Shown: positions 36,999 to 47,870, counted from the first letter of the stretch. The stretch is DNA of 64,000 nt from Brenneria rubrifaciens (GCF_005484945.1 NZ_CP034035.1:2790001-2854000); one strand, 5' to 3'. Notes: a model not told the origin generated them from the letters alone. Translations and numbers: made by a program.

Positions 36999-38084
36999 AT
37001 GAGTACGACCACTGAACCACCGATTATCTGCAATGCCGTTCAGGATAGCGGCAACGTTATGGACAATTATCACAGTATTGTCCGCCGCCGCGTTGTCACC
37101 ATCGGGATATTGCTATTGATTATCCTCGGCTCTTTACTGCTGGATTTCACGATGGGTCCATCAGGGTTGACGCTGGACGTGCTATGGCAGACGCTGACCG
37201 ATCCCGCCAACGCTGACGCGGGCACGCGCGTTATCGTATGGGATATCCGTATGCCTTATGCACTGATGGCCATTGTCGTCGGGCTGTCTCTCGGTCTCGC
37301 GGGTGCTGAAATGCAAACCATCCTGAATAACCCGTTGGCCAGCCCGTTTACGCTGGGCGTGTCATCAGCGGCCGCGTTTGGCGCGGCACTGGCCATCGTG
37401 TTAGGCATCGGCATTCCCGGTATTCCATCCCAGTGGTTTATTTCCGCCAATGCTTTTTTGTTTGCACTGATGGCAGTACTGCTGCTTGATGGCATTACGC
37501 GCTGGACTCAGGTCGCCACCTCCGGGGTCGTGCTATTTGGCATTGCGCTGGTGTTCACTTTTAACGCACTGGTTTCCATGTTGCAGTTCATCGCCAACGA
37601 AGACACATTGCAGGGTTTGGTTTTCTGGACGATGGGCAGCCTGGCGCGCACATCCTGGGAAAAACTGGGCATCCTGTTGCTGGTATTCGCCGTCATCATG
37701 CCATTGTCGCTGATGAGTTCATGGAAGCTTACCGCGTTGCGACTAGGCGAAGATCGTGCCGTCAGTTTCGGCATCAATGTACGTCAGCTACGCTTGGCCA
37801 CGTTACTGCGCATCAGTTTGTTGTCCGCGCTGTCGGTGGCGTTTGTCGGGCCGATTGGTTTTATCGGGCTGGTCGCGCCCCACATCGCACGCATGATGTT
37901 TGGGGAAGATCACCGGTTTTATCTGCCCGCCAGCGCCCTGATTGGCGCGCTGGTGCTGTCGATGGCTTCCGTCGCCTCAAAAAACCTGATCCCCGGCGTA
38001 ATCATTCCGGTCGGCATCGTTACCTCACTGGTCGGTGTGCCTTTCTTCCTGAGCATCATTTTGCGCAATAGGGGGAATGTATGA
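36999..38084 (+). CDS. FecCD-family iron-siderophore ABC permease
   Basis: A 361-residue membrane protein of the BtuC/FecCD family with about nine or ten transmembrane segments, a long N-terminal cytoplasmic part, the coupling motif near GAEMQTILNNPLASPFTLGVSSAAAFGAAL and the C-terminal GLVAPHIARMMFGEDHRFYLPASALIGA block. Forms a homodimeric channel with the downstream ATPase. Overlaps the ATPase start by 4 bp. A single permease gene means a homodimer rather than a FecC/FecD heterodimer. Confidence 0.9.
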   Translation: MSTTTEPPIICNAVQDSGNVMDNYHSIVRRRVVTIGILLLIILGSLLLDFTMGPSGLTLDVLWQTLTDPANADAGTRVIVWDIRMPYALMAIVVGLSLGLAGAEMQTILNNPLASPFTLGVSSAAAFGAALAIVLGIGIPGIPSQWFISANAFLFALMAVLLLDGITRWTQVATSGVVLFGIALVFTFNALVSMLQFIANEDTLQGLVFWTMGSLARTSWEKLGILLLVFAVIMPLSLMSSWKLTALRLGEDRAVSFGINVRQLRLATLLRISLLSALSVAFVGPIGFIGLVAPHIARMMFGEDHRFYLPASALIGALVLSMASVASKNLIPGVIIPVGIVTSLVGVPFFLSIILRNRGNV

Positions 38085-38881
38085 GCCAGTCATGCGTATC
38101 GGGATTAAGGTTGTCCCATTTTCGCGCGGGCTACCCGAAACGTCAGGTGATCCGCGATCTTTGCGTGCCCTTGTTACCACGCGGAAAAATTACCGTTTTG
38201 CTTGGCCCGAACGGTAGCGGTAAATCCACGCTTCTGCGATCCCTGGCGGGTCTGAACCCTTCTGAAGGCGAACTGTGGCTGGACGACTGCAACCTGATGC
38301 AACTTTCGTTTTCCCGGCGGGCGGAGAACGTGGTTTACCTGCCACAGTCATTGCCGGCGGGCGTGCATCTCCACGTACTGGAGTCGATTATTGTTGCTCA
38401 GCGAGCTTCCGGCGGACTGCACAATAGCGACAGTGAGGCGGAGGTCATGACGCTGTTGAAACAGTTGGGTATCGAGCATCTGGCCCTGAGCTATCTCGAT
38501 CAACTTTCCGGCGGACAGAAACAGCTCGTCGGGCTCGCTCAGTCATTGATCCGCCAGCCGTCATTGCTATTACTCGATGAACCTCTGAGCGCGCTGGATC
38601 TGAACTATCAGTTTCACGTGATGGATTTGGTAGGCAGGGAAACCCGCAAACGCAATATCATCACCGTCGTGGTGGTGCATGATATTAATATCGCCCTGCG
38701 TCACAGCGATCATGTTCTGATGCTGCAAAACGGCGATCTTATTGCGGATGGCCCACCTGCTGACGTCATCAGCCCGGAAAGTCTGGCTAAGGTTTATGGC
38801 GTGCGGGGAAGAATCGAACGCTGCTCGCAGGGCGTACCACAGGTCATTATCGATGGGCTGGTCACCGAACCCACCCTTTAA
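38081..38881 (+). CDS. Iron-siderophore ABC transporter ATP-binding protein
   Basis: A 266-residue ABC ATPase with Walker A GPNGSGKSTL, signature LSGGQKQLVGLAQ, Walker B LLLLDEPLSALD and the switch His in VVVHDINIALRHSD. Closest in form to FecE/FepC ATPases. ATGA-coupled to the permease; completes the Fur-controlled transporter. Confidence 0.92.
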   Translation: MSQSCVSGLRLSHFRAGYPKRQVIRDLCVPLLPRGKITVLLGPNGSGKSTLLRSLAGLNPSEGELWLDDCNLMQLSFSRRAENVVYLPQSLPAGVHLHVLESIIVAQRASGGLHNSDSEAEVMTLLKQLGIEHLALSYLDQLSGGQKQLVGLAQSLIRQPSLLLLDEPLSALDLNYQFHVMDLVGRETRKRNIITVVVVHDINIALRHSDHVLMLQNGDLIADGPPADVISPESLAKVYGVRGRIERCSQGVPQVIIDGLVTEPTL

Positions 38882-38976
38882 GTCAAGCAGGCACTGGCGA
38901 AAACACCCGTCAGTGCCTATCGCGGTCAACATCCGGTAAGTCATTCCTCAACAATAAAACCGGCGCTCGGAGTTGA

Positions 38977-40125
38977 TCAGGTCGTGTGATGACTGACCGA
39001 GGGACGAATAAATAACGCAGGTATGGCCAATAGCGCCATCACCCAGAAGGTACCGCTCTGTAGATACTCAAACAGAAAACCGGAAACCATCGTCATCACC
39101 GCGATACTTCCGCCCATCGCCAATGCCGAATACACCGCCTGCAAGCGCAACACGTCGCCGCCGGTGCGCGCCGCGATAAAACGCATCGCCGCAAGATGAC
39201 AAACGGTGAACGTACCGCAATGCAATATCTGCATCACAATCATCCACGGCATCGCCACCGTCGCCCCCATCAATCCCCAGCGTACAACACCGCACACGGC
39301 AGAGAGCAACAGCAGCCGTCTGGCGCTCCAGCGTCTGAACAAGCGCTGGCTGAAGGTAAAAATGACGATTTCCGCTACCACCCCCAACGACCAGAGATAG
39401 CCGATGACCGAGGCGGAATAGCCGGAATCCTGCCAGTAAATCATGCTGAAACCATAATAGGCCGCATGCGCTCCCTGCAATAGCGAGACACAAAGCAAAA
39501 AGCGCCACACCGCAGGCTCCTTCAGCAAAATATTCCAGGGCGTAACGGCAGTGGAGCGTTCGGAAGAGACAGCCGTCTGCGGCATGACGCTCGGCCGAAG
39601 CAACATACCCAGCATCATGGCAATTAGCCCCGCACTCAAAATGACCAGGATCGCAGAATGTCCCCAGATCGCCACCAGTTCTCCGGTAACGGCCGAACCA
39701 ATAACAAAGGCGATCGAACCCCACACGCGCACCTTGCCATAATCCATCACAATCTGACGTTGCCAACTGGCGGCCAGCGCATCGGTTAAAGGAACTAATG
39801 GCGCAAAAAACAGATTAAAACCGATCATCACAAACATCAGCCACAGCCAGGTACTCCCCTGCCAGAAGCCCACGCACAATGCCAGCGTCAATAGCGTCAA
39901 GCCGCGCAGTACGGTAATCAGCCTCGACGGGTCCTTGACGCTGGGCGTAATGAACAAACTGCCAGCGAAACGGGCAACCAGCCCGGCCCCCAGCAACATA
40001 CCGATAGATTCCGCGGACAAGCCCTCTCCTTTTAGCCACCCTCCCCAGAACGGTAGAAAAACGCCATAGCAAAAAAAGTAAGTGAAATAACTTAGCGCCA
40101 GCCAATACGTTGATTGCAGAACCAT
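38977..40125 (-). CDS. hcaT: MFS transporter HcaT (3-phenylpropionate type)
   Basis: A 382-residue major-facilitator protein with 12 predicted membrane helices. It begins MVLQSTYWLALSYFTYFFCYGVFLPFW, close to E. coli HcaT (putative 3-phenylpropionate permease). Conserved blocks AHAAYYGFSMIYW and LHCGTFTVCHLAAMRFIAARTGG are visible. The start at ATG 40125 behind GGGGAGGAG is preferred; an open extension to 40251 runs through a dispersed repeat. It lies between suhB and glyA as in E. coli. Confidence 0.9.
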   Translation of the reverse strand: MVLQSTYWLALSYFTYFFCYGVFLPFWGGWLKGEGLSAESIGMLLGAGLVARFAGSLFITPSVKDPSRLITVLRGLTLLTLALCVGFWQGSTWLWLMFVMIGFNLFFAPLVPLTDALAASWQRQIVMDYGKVRVWGSIAFVIGSAVTGELVAIWGHSAILVILSAGLIAMMLGMLLRPSVMPQTAVSSERSTAVTPWNILLKEPAVWRFLLCVSLLQGAHAAYYGFSMIYWQDSGYSASVIGYLWSLGVVAEIVIFTFSQRLFRRWSARRLLLLSAVCGVVRWGLMGATVAMPWMIVMQILHCGTFTVCHLAAMRFIAARTGGDVLRLQAVYSALAMGGSIAVMTMVSGFLFEYLQSGTFWVMALLAIPALFIRPSVSHHTT

Positions 40126-40140
40126 GGCTCCTCCCCATTT

Positions 40141-40212
40141 GCGGCGGGCGATCCTGTCCGCCACCCTACGGGCCGTCGTATGCGGCGTTGGAAATCGCTT
40201 CTGCGGTTTTTC
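40141..40212. repeat. Dispersed intergenic repeat, copy B
   Basis: GGGCCGTCGTATGCGGCGTT followed by GGAAATCGCTTCTGCGGTTT, preceded by a GCGGGCGATCCTGTCCGCC hairpin, matches copies A (23945-24000) and C (54151-54220, inverted). It sits immediately upstream of the hcaT start. Confidence 0.6.
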
Positions 40213-40250
40213 CTCGCCCGCTACTCTGTCAGAACGGCAATTTTGGGGCA

Positions 40251-40273
40251 ATAAAAAACGCCAGCACAGGCTG
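40251..40273 (-). terminator. 3' half of the glyA terminator, left of IS4
   Basis: CCTGTGCTGGCGTTTTTTAT on the minus strand is the distal arm and T-run of the glyA terminator. Its proximal arm (ACGTCAGC) is on the other side of the IS at 41704-41716. The element split the hairpin; the 12-bp duplication at each end (CAGCACAGGCTG, plus strand) is itself nearly palindromic, so a small local stem remains here with the T-run. Confidence 0.7.
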
Positions 40274-41699
40274 TAATGCCAGTCAGTTAAGCAACTGACT
40301 GGCCCTTTTTCGGGGCTGAGGTGTATTTCCAGGGCCTCTCCTTTACCACTCTCGGGAAGGCCCTTTCCCTTCTTGTCGGTAACTTTACCAGTTGCCCCAT
40401 ACTTTCAAGATCACTCATCAACTCCGGGATTCGCCCCGGTGAAGCGCCCTGCAGGGTCATCAGCATTCTCATCACCATTCCGCATGACTCTGAGAAGCTC
40501 AGCTGATTCGACCAGTATCCTTTCAGATGTCCCGCCATTTTTATCATCTGATATCTCACCAGATTATACGCCAGTAATCCCCCCCACAGTTCCTGCTCCA
40601 CAAGCTCCGGCTTTTTACTTCTCAGCGTCAGCCTGCTCAGCTGCATCGTCTGTTTTATCTCCCTGTATCCCAGTTCGATCTCCCAGCGATGACTGTACAG
40701 GTCTGCCATTTCTCCACCGGGGTAACGCATGGCGTCCGTCATCGACGTTAGCAGATGGACGACTTTTCCTTTGCGCGTCACGGTCAGCAAACGAGCTGTC
40801 ATCTCATTTCCCAGACCCGGCCACTTTTTTCGTGCCTGTGGACTGGTTTTCAGCTTCACCAGATGGTCGCCTTTACCCAGTTTTCCGACCTCTTCATACT
40901 GAGCTCCCTTTCTGAGAGCAAGCATCCAGTGGCGGTGCTCTCCCGCCTGGCTCCAGGCATTTAACAGCCCCAGTGAGTAATAGCCTTTATCCATTAACGT
41001 CAGGGTGTTATCTCCGGTTTGCTCTATAAGTTGCTCAGCGAGCTCATTTTCGCTGTTTTTCATTGTGCCGAAGGCAGCTGCCGTCAGCAGATGGCTGGTC
41101 AGCTCCATCTGACAGACCATTTTTACCTGCGGGTAGAGTCCTGGTTTCCCGCCATGCGTCTGGCGGGGGAAGGCGATATCGTTTTCTGGCGTGTCCGGTG
41201 TTCGCCAGAACACACCATCGATGGCCAGCAGGGTCAGGCCGCACCAGTGCGGATGCGGCGTGGCGTTATGCCAGAGCTGCGCTGTTTGCGTGAACACGCG
41301 GCGGACGGCCTCGCTTCGCAGACGCTGACGGGCCTGGATCACAGCGCTGGGTGCGACAAAGGGACGACGGCCCGGCAGCATGATGTCCAGCCGATTAACG
41401 AGCTGATGGAGGGGTTCTTTACGTTCAAGGGCCATACCGACGATACACCAGACCATCATTTCCAGCGGCAGACGACGTTTGCGCAGGGTGACGGTGCCGG
41501 CTTCGGCAAGACAGCGGGAAATGAGTTCCGGGTTCAGATAATCACCCAGAGAAGTCAGCGGGTTACGCAGAGAATCGTAACGGGATACCAGATCAAGAGC
41601 CTGTCCAATGTGCATAAAAAAATCCGGAAACGGGTGAGCATTTCCGGATTCTTACACAGCCACTGGATCGGTCAACCGATCCTTAACTGATCGGCATTA
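40274..41699 (-). mobile_element. IS4 (IS4 family), complete copy
   Basis: A 1426-bp element with 18-bp terminal inverted repeats TAATGCCAGTCAGTTAAG (40274-40291) and TAATGCCGATCAGTTAAG (complement of 41682-41699), matching at 16 of 18 positions. It is flanked by a perfect 12-bp target duplication CAGCACAGGCTG at 40262-40273 and 41700-41711. Size, ends and transposase are those of E. coli IS4. The intact duplication means a simple, fairly recent insertion without rearrangement. Confidence 0.97.
40287..41615 (-). CDS. insG: IS4 transposase (InsG)
   Basis: A 442-residue DDE transposase about 95% like E. coli InsG by eye ([20 protein letters not shown]...). The catalytic acids lie in [19 protein letters not shown] and the YREIK signature region [16 protein letters not shown]. 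It appears full length with no frameshift, so the element may be active. Confidence 0.97.
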   Translation of the reverse strand: MHIGQALDLVSRYDSLRNPLTSLGDYLNPELISRCLAEAGTVTLRKRRLPLEMMVWCIVGMALERKEPLHQLVNRLDIMLPGRRPFVAPSAVIQARQRLRSEAVRRVFTQTAQLWHNATPHPHWCGLTLLAIDGVFWRTPDTPENDIAFPRQTHGGKPGLYPQVKMVCQMELTSHLLTAAAFGTMKNSENELAEQLIEQTGDNTLTLMDKGYYSLGLLNAWSQAGEHRHWMLALRKGAQYEEVGKLGKGDHLVKLKTSPQARKKWPGLGNEMTARLLTVTRKGKVVHLLTSMTDAMRYPGGEMADLYSHRWEIELGYREIKQTMQLSRLTLRSKKPELVEQELWGGLLAYNLVRYQMIKMAGHLKGYWSNQLSFSESCGMVMRMLMTLQGASPGRIPELMSDLESMGQLVKLPTRRERAFPRVVKERPWKYTSAPKKGQSVA

Positions 41700-41760
41700 C
41701 AGCACAGGCTGACGTTTTAAAAATGCCCCGACGATGATGAGCATCAGGAAAAAGAGGAGA

Positions 41761-43014
41761 TTATGCGTAAACCGGGAAACGAGCGCAGATATCCAGAACT
41801 TTTTGTTTAATGCGCTCGATGGTGGATTCATCATTGATGTTATCCAGCACATCACAGATCCAACCGGCCAGTTCACGAACTTCCGCTTCTTTAAAACCAC
41901 GTCGCGTCGCTGCGGGCGTGCCGATACGCACACCAGAAGTAACGAACGGACTTTTGGGATCGTTCGGCACGCTATTTTTATTAACGGTGATGTTCGCACG
42001 GCCCAACGCGGCGTCAGCTTCTTTACCGGTAATATTTTTGCTCACCAAATCCAGCAGGAACAGATGGTTGCTGGTGCCGCCGGAAACCACGTTATAACCA
42101 CGAGACAGGAAGACCTCGACCATAGCCTGGGCGTTTTTCGCCACTTGTTGCTGATAAACCTTGAACTCGGGCTCCATGGCTTCCTTTAGCGCCACCGCTT
42201 TACCCGCGATAACATGCATCAGCGGGCCGCCCTGACCGCCCGGGAATACTGCGGAGTTCAGTTTTTTGTACAGTTCTTCGTCACCGCCTTTCGCCAGAAT
42301 CAGTCCGCCACGCGGACCCGCCAGCGTTTTGTGGGTCGTGGTGGTGACAATATGCGCATGAGGAATCGGGGTCGGATACACGTCTGCGGCAACCAGACCC
42401 GCAACGTGCGCCATATCAACGAACAGGTAAGCCCCGATGCTGTCGGCAATTTCACGCATTTTGGCCCAGTCAACCACACCAGAGTAGGCGGAAAAACCGC
42501 CAACGATCATTTTGGGTTTGTGGGTACGAGCCAACTCAGCCATTTCTTCGTAATCAATCTTGCCGCTTGCATCAATACCGTAAGGAACCACGTTGTAGAG
42601 TTTGCCAGACAGGTTGACCGGAGAGCCGTGAGTCAGGTGGCCGCCGTGCGCCAGGTTCATTCCCAGAATAGTATCACCCGGCTGTAACAGCGCGGTATAA
42701 ACAGCGAAGTTAGCCTGAGAGCCGGAGTGGGGCTGCACGTTGGCATAATCAGCACCGAACAGCGCTTTGGCGCGATCGATAGCCAACTGCTCAACCACAT
42801 CCACATACTCGCAGCCGCCGTAATAGCGTTTGCCGGGATAGCCTTCAGCATATTTGTTGGTCAGTTGAGAACCCTGAGCCTGCATGACGCGTGGGCTGGT
42901 GTAGTTTTCTGACGCAATCAGTTCAATATGTTCTTCCTGACGCACCACTTCCTGCTCCATTGCTTGCCACAGTTCGGCATCATAATCGGCAATGTTCATT
43001 TCACGCTTTAACAT
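41761..43014 (-). CDS. glyA: Serine hydroxymethyltransferase
   Basis: A 417-residue PLP enzyme interconverting serine and glycine with tetrahydrofolate, the main source of one-carbon units. PLP Lys in [16 protein letters not shown] (about K229), and the conserved [12 protein letters not shown] and [11 protein letters not shown] motifs are intact. Start ATG 43014 ([12 protein letters not shown]) has GGAG six bases upstream. A PurR-like operator lies upstream, and its terminator has been split by IS4. Confidence 0.98.
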   Translation of the reverse strand: MLKREMNIADYDAELWQAMEQEVVRQEEHIELIASENYTSPRVMQAQGSQLTNKYAEGYPGKRYYGGCEYVDVVEQLAIDRAKALFGADYANVQPHSGSQANFAVYTALLQPGDTILGMNLAHGGHLTHGSPVNLSGKLYNVVPYGIDASGKIDYEEMAELARTHKPKMIVGGFSAYSGVVDWAKMREIADSIGAYLFVDMAHVAGLVAADVYPTPIPHAHIVTTTTHKTLAGPRGGLILAKGGDEELYKKLNSAVFPGGQGGPLMHVIAGKAVALKEAMEPEFKVYQQQVAKNAQAMVEVFLSRGYNVVSGGTSNHLFLLDLVSKNITGKEADAALGRANITVNKNSVPNDPKSPFVTSGVRIGTPAATRRGFKEAEVRELAGWICDVLDNINDESTIERIKQKVLDICARFPVYA

Positions 43015-43427
43015 CCGCATCTCCTGACTCAGCTAACTTAATATACTGGGAAACCATCACCCGTTTGGGTATTGGCCTATAGTGTAAACCGTTTCTCCCT
43101 GATGAGGATAGGCCTTGACAGAGGTTTTTACGCAAACGATTAGTCCCAGGCAGCACAAGGCTTGAGAAGATTTCATGCTGACTCTAGGATGGAGAGTTTT
43201 CTTCATTTTAAACCTGTTCTTTTTTCATGTTGACATTGTATGCAACGCTGCCTGTTGCCGATCGCGCGTTAAAGCCGCTCGCCTTCCCCACGCCGGTAAA
43301 AAATGGTTAGTCACAAAAAACAGCACTTTTCAAGTGATGCATCTACAAAATCTTAGGGGCCTGTTTGACAACGGGTGAAATCCGTCCAACATTTTTCCGG
43401 TCCATACAACAAGGGATATGTCTAATC
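43015..43427. other. Divergent region upstream of glyA and the acetylesterase gene
   Basis: 413 bp without a convincing gene. It includes the glyA promoter, a PurR-like box near 43130 and a T-rich stretch around 43197-43225. No sRNA or tRNA is evident. Confidence 0.5.
43130..43145 (-). promoter_or_regulatory. Candidate PurR operator of glyA
   Basis: On the minus strand GACTAATCGTTTGCGT matches the core of the E. coli glyA PurR site (TAATCGTTTGCGT) and the general consensus ACGCAAACGTTTGCGT. It lies about 115 bp upstream of the glyA start. Confidence 0.65.
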
Positions 43428-45089
43428 ATGCTAAAACGTTTTTCTGAAAGGATGGCTTACGCCATTTTGTTTTCAGTTCCCTGGACGATGGTACATGCGC
43501 AGTCATCCGAACCCGCACACGGCGCCAAACCACAAAGCGGCAATGAGGCCATATCCAACATCGAACTGGGGGAACAAACCACCCTCACCGGCCATTTGAC
43601 ACACCGCCAAATTCATCTTCCCGCAACCGTGATTATCAGGGATCGGCAAGGGCAACGCAGACAGATCCAAACGGATGAGCAAGGCCACTACCATATTGAT
43701 GTTTCAGGGTTAACCCCGCCTTTGCGCCTGTCGGCTATTGAATCCGGCGGTAACAATTGCCTGCTCAATTATATTCCGCGAGCCATCTGCCTGACGGCGT
43801 TGGCGCCGTCATTACGATCGGGCAAGGATAATATCGCCAACATCAATCCGCTAACCGACCGTATCGTTTCTGATGTCGCCACCGCCGCGGGCTACACCGG
43901 CCCACAGCAACTGGCCGACAATGCCGCCTCGCCAACGCTGGACGCAGCGGCATGGAAAAAGGCGTATGCCGTCTTTCACACCGCTTTCAACTCTGCGCTG
44001 AAACAGGCGGGCATCACCTCCCCTTCGTATTTCGATCCGCTGACCTACCCAGCCGCACAGCAGGAAGCGGCGACCAGGCTTATCGAGGTCATTAATCATA
44101 ATCGCAATTATGACGACAACACCGGTTATTCCGGGCGCACGGTGCTTACCGATAGCCATTACCGTCCTATCGTTGATATAAACGATGGTCGGGATGATGA
44201 ACCGCTGGATTATCACTTGGCCCGCCAACGACTGGATGCGATCCAGAAAGCCAGAACCCGTATTTTTCTCGTTGGCGACGCCACAGCCGCAACCTACGAA
44301 AAAGCGCGGTTTCCACAGATGGGATGGGGACAGGTTTTTGAACAGCAGTTTAAAGAAGACCACGGCATAAAAGTCGTCAATGGCGCACGTCCCGGCCGCA
44401 GTTCGCGTGATTACTTTCACGAAGGCTGGTTCCGTCAGATGCAACCGCTGATGAAGCCGGGTGACTTCCTGTTTATTCAAATGGGGCATAACGACCAAAA
44501 CTGTAACAGCGCCAAACCGATTCGTGGCGCGGCCGACGTCGCCAATCTGTGTACTTATCCCAATGATGCCGTGGGTGAACGTCAGGCACCGCAGGGTAAA
44601 CCTGATATGTCATTCCAGACGTCACTGGAACGTTATATCGATCTTGCCCGCCAGTATAAAATGACGCCGGTGCTGCTGACGCCCACCGCTAACGTGCGCA
44701 CGGCAGAGGGCAAAAACGGCACGCCCGCCGTTCACAGTCACTTTACTCAACAGAACAGCGATGGAGGGTATGCTTTTGTCGGCGATTATACTAAAACCAT
44801 CAAAGACACGGCCGTTGCCAACAAAATCATTGTGCTGGATATCGAAACCGCCACGATTGCTCTGGCCAATAAGGGGGGCCGTAATCACTGGAAGCAATAC
44901 TGGCTGGCAGTCGATCCGGCAAAATATCCCTTCTACTGCGATCGGGTGGGCAGCCTGACCAAACCGGATACCACGCACTTTCAGAAAAAAGGGGCTGTCG
45001 CCGTCGCGGAAATTGTCGCCGATGCCATCCGGCAGGCGCCGGAACTAAAAATGCTGGCCGGCAACCTGGTCAGCAAACATCAGCAATAA
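43428..45089 (+). CDS. Rhamnogalacturonan/pectin acetylesterase-like secreted protein, nucleophile Ser replaced
   Basis: A 553-residue exported protein with a signal peptide (cleavage near MVHAQSS), an N-terminal carboxypeptidase-regulatory-like beta region (GHLTHRQIHLPATVIIRDRQG) and a C-terminal SGNH/CE12 domain from about residue 280, resembling PaeY of Dickeya, which removes acetyl groups from pectin. Block III (IQMGHNDQ), the Gly block (NGARPGRSSRDY) and the catalytic DxxH (Asp514-His517, PDTTHFQKKGA) are present. Block I, normally GDSTxxxY, reads GDATAATY: the nucleophile is Ala285 (codon GCC, one base from TCC). It may therefore be inactive or a binding protein. Start ATG 43428; glnB and glyA flank it, so it is a lineage-specific insertion in the core region. 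Confidence 0.85.
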   Translation: MLKRFSERMAYAILFSVPWTMVHAQSSEPAHGAKPQSGNEAISNIELGEQTTLTGHLTHRQIHLPATVIIRDRQGQRRQIQTDEQGHYHIDVSGLTPPLRLSAIESGGNNCLLNYIPRAICLTALAPSLRSGKDNIANINPLTDRIVSDVATAAGYTGPQQLADNAASPTLDAAAWKKAYAVFHTAFNSALKQAGITSPSYFDPLTYPAAQQEAATRLIEVINHNRNYDDNTGYSGRTVLTDSHYRPIVDINDGRDDEPLDYHLARQRLDAIQKARTRIFLVGDATAATYEKARFPQMGWGQVFEQQFKEDHGIKVVNGARPGRSSRDYFHEGWFRQMQPLMKPGDFLFIQMGHNDQNCNSAKPIRGAADVANLCTYPNDAVGERQAPQGKPDMSFQTSLERYIDLARQYKMTPVLLTPTANVRTAEGKNGTPAVHSHFTQQNSDGGYAFVGDYTKTIKDTAVANKIIVLDIETATIALANKGGRNHWKQYWLAVDPAKYPFYCDRVGSLTKPDTTHFQKKGAVAVAEIVADAIRQAPELKMLAGNLVSKHQQ

Positions 45090-45279
45090 CCCTAAAACAA
45101 ACGGTTGGTTCAACGCGCGTCTTCTTGTTCATGTCGAAAAACCACATGTTTGAAAGCAGCCAGTCTGATGAGGGCTGGCTTCAGGAAACAGGGAAACAAG
45201 ATGGGGATCTCGGGGAAAACAGCGAGGATGATCAAAGCACGCACATTCTCCGCGCTCCGCGCAACGTCACGCCTGCCTG

Positions 45280-45627
<348 letters not shown>

Positions 45628-45708
45628 TTAGTATTACTTATAGGGCGGCTAAAGCCAGGCACAGCGAACAAGAAGATTGTCAGAATCCAAGATTACAACC
45701 TCTTAACA

Positions 45709-47046
45709 CTATTCTTTAAAGTCATTAGCGTCCAATTCATGACGGCCCAACAGTTTATAAAACTCCGTCCGGTTGCGTCCCGCCATACGCGCGGCCTGCG
45801 TGACATTGCCTTTAGCTATCTGCAACAGTTTGCGAAGATAGTTCAACTCGAATTGATGACGGGCTTCGACAAACGTCGGCAATGCGGTGTTTTCACCTTC
45901 CAGCGCCTGTTCCACCAGGGCTTCGCTGATGACGGGCGCGCTGGTCAGCGCCACGCATTGCTCAATCACGTTAACCAGTTGCCGCACGTTACCCGGCCAA
46001 CTCGCCGTCATCAACCGTTTCATGGCGTCCGTTGAGAAAGTACGCACAAAAGGTTTATGCCGGGACGCCGACTCACGCAGCAGATGATTGGCCAACAGCG
46101 GAATATCTTCTGCCCGCTCATGCAGGGCGGGCAATTTCAGGTTAACCACATTTAGCCGATAGTAGAGATCCTCACGAAACTCGCCTTTTCCCATCGCTTT
46201 TGGCAAATCGCGGTGAGTCGCGGAAATAATCCGCACATTAATCTCCAGATCGCGGTTACTGCCCAGTGGACGAACTTTGCGCTCCTGGAGAACACGCAGC
46301 AGTTTTACCTGCAACGACAGCGGCATATCCCCGATTTCATCCAGAAACAGCGTCCCGCCCTCCGCCGCTTGAAAAAGCCCTTCACGGCTACTGACCGCCC
46401 CTGTAAAAGCGCCTTTCGCGTGGCCGAAAAGCTCAGACTCCAGCAAAGGTTCCGGTAACGCGCCGCAGTTAATGGCGATGAAGGTTTTTTTCGCACGCGG
46501 ACTGGCGGCATGGATAGCCCGCGCCAAGACCTCTTTTCCCGTTCCGCTCTGGCCGTTAATCAATACGCTGACGTCCGACTGGGCCACCATTCTGGCCTGC
46601 TCCAGCAGGCGCAACATTAACGGGCTGCGCGTTACAATGGTTTCACGCCAGCCTTCATCCCCCGCCGGGGCAGATAACGCCAGGGCTTCATCAATCGCTT
46701 TGTACAAAGCGTCACGATCGACGGGCTTGGTGAGAAAACTGAATACACCTTGTTGCGTCGCCGCTACAGCATCAGGAATTGAGCCGTGCGCGGTAAGAAT
46801 AATGACCGGCATGCCGGGTTGAAAGCGCTGGATTTCCGAAAAAAGCGCCATGCCATCCATCTCATCCATTCGAAGATCGCTGATAACCAGGTCGAACTGC
46901 TCTCTGTTTAACAGCCGCAGCGCTTCCTGACCGCTTTCCGCTGTCATAACGCTGAAACCTTCACTGGCCAGACGCATTCCCAATAACTTCAACAAGCTGG
47001 GATCATCATCCACCAGAAGTAAATTCGCCGATTTACGGGTTGTCAT
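45709..47046 (-). CDS. glrR: Response regulator GlrR (sigma54 activator)
   Basis: A 445-residue NtrC-type activator: receiver domain with phospho-Asp in [13 protein letters not shown] (about D56), AAA+ sigma54-interaction domain with Walker [12 protein letters not shown], the GAFTGA loop ([12 protein letters not shown]) and Walker [14 protein letters not shown], and a Fis-type HTH at the C-terminus ([20 protein letters not shown]). It activates glmY from sigma54 promoters. Overlaps the qseG stop by 4 bp. Its binding sites are visible upstream of glmY. Confidence 0.97.
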   Translation of the reverse strand: MTTRKSANLLLVDDDPSLLKLLGMRLASEGFSVMTAESGQEALRLLNREQFDLVISDLRMDEMDGMALFSEIQRFQPGMPVIILTAHGSIPDAVAATQQGVFSFLTKPVDRDALYKAIDEALALSAPAGDEGWRETIVTRSPLMLRLLEQARMVAQSDVSVLINGQSGTGKEVLARAIHAASPRAKKTFIAINCGALPEPLLESELFGHAKGAFTGAVSSREGLFQAAEGGTLFLDEIGDMPLSLQVKLLRVLQERKVRPLGSNRDLEINVRIISATHRDLPKAMGKGEFREDLYYRLNVVNLKLPALHERAEDIPLLANHLLRESASRHKPFVRTFSTDAMKRLMTASWPGNVRQLVNVIEQCVALTSAPVISEALVEQALEGENTALPTFVEARHQFELNYLRKLLQIAKGNVTQAARMAGRNRTEFYKLLGRHELDANDFKE

Positions 47047-47870
47047 GGGTTTTTCGGCCCCTTCTTCGTCGTAGCGTTACCCGTCTCCGCTGCCGGCGTG
47101 TAAGTGTCATCCGCTTTGGTCGGCGCCGCCGTCGATTTTTGCGCTGAACGGTTCCCGCTCGCATTAGCACGATGATCGACATCGTTTTCTGGCAATTCAC
47201 CCGACAATTGTTTACGAGACGAAAGCTGACGCTCGATATCCGTCAGGTTTTCCAGTTTCCGGGCAGTGGTTTCGAGTTGATATTGCAGGTGACGTTGCTG
47301 GGTACGCAACGCATCCAACTGCCTATCGCTGGATTCCTGCAAACGTTTGTAGCGTAAATGCTCGTCAGATAACGCCAGCAACAGGGTTTGGCGATCGCGC
47401 CAGGTTTGTACCAGCGGTCTTAATGCCGCCGGAAAATCCAGCCGGTACACATTGATTTGTTTCAGCATCTGGCGCCGTTCCGACTGGGTGATACCTGAGT
47501 TATCCAGCAAAATGCCCTGCTTGAAGGCATGCGCCCAACTCTCGCCTTCCAGACGCTGCGCTTCTTCACGGGCCTGAACCTGGGTTAAACGCCCGGCACA
47601 GTCCATCGCCCGCAGCCAGTAGAGCGCATTATCCATCGCTTCCGGATCGTCCACTTGCCACAAGTGATCACATTGAGCAATGCGGTAATTTGTCACCCGC
47701 TCTTTCGGTGACGGACTTTCCGCGTTCCATGACAACAGGTTGCCGTTCACGTGGCTATTGCATGCCGTCAGTAATATGGGAAAGAACATCACCACGGCCT
47801 TTAACACTCGGTTCAAAGAAACATCAGACAGGACGCGTTGCGGACAAGGACGGGCAAACCATGCATTCAT
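47043..47870 (-). CDS. qseG: QseG, lipoprotein of the GlrK/GlrR system
   Basis: A 275-residue outer-membrane lipoprotein. The N-terminus has a signal with lipobox LLTAC (VVMFFPILLTAC) and the protein then has helical segments including a long coiled coil (about 165-215, RYKRLQESSDRQLDALRTQQRHLQYQLETTARKLENL split by short breaks) and a polar tail. In E. coli it interacts with and stimulates GlrK. Sits between glrK and glrR, with a 4-bp overlap to glrR. Confidence 0.92.
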   Translation of the reverse strand: MNAWFARPCPQRVLSDVSLNRVLKAVVMFFPILLTACNSHVNGNLLSWNAESPSPKERVTNYRIAQCDHLWQVDDPEAMDNALYWLRAMDCAGRLTQVQAREEAQRLEGESWAHAFKQGILLDNSGITQSERRQMLKQINVYRLDFPAALRPLVQTWRDRQTLLLALSDEHLRYKRLQESSDRQLDALRTQQRHLQYQLETTARKLENLTDIERQLSSRKQLSGELPENDVDHRANASGNRSAQKSTAAPTKADDTYTPAAETGNATTKKGPKNP

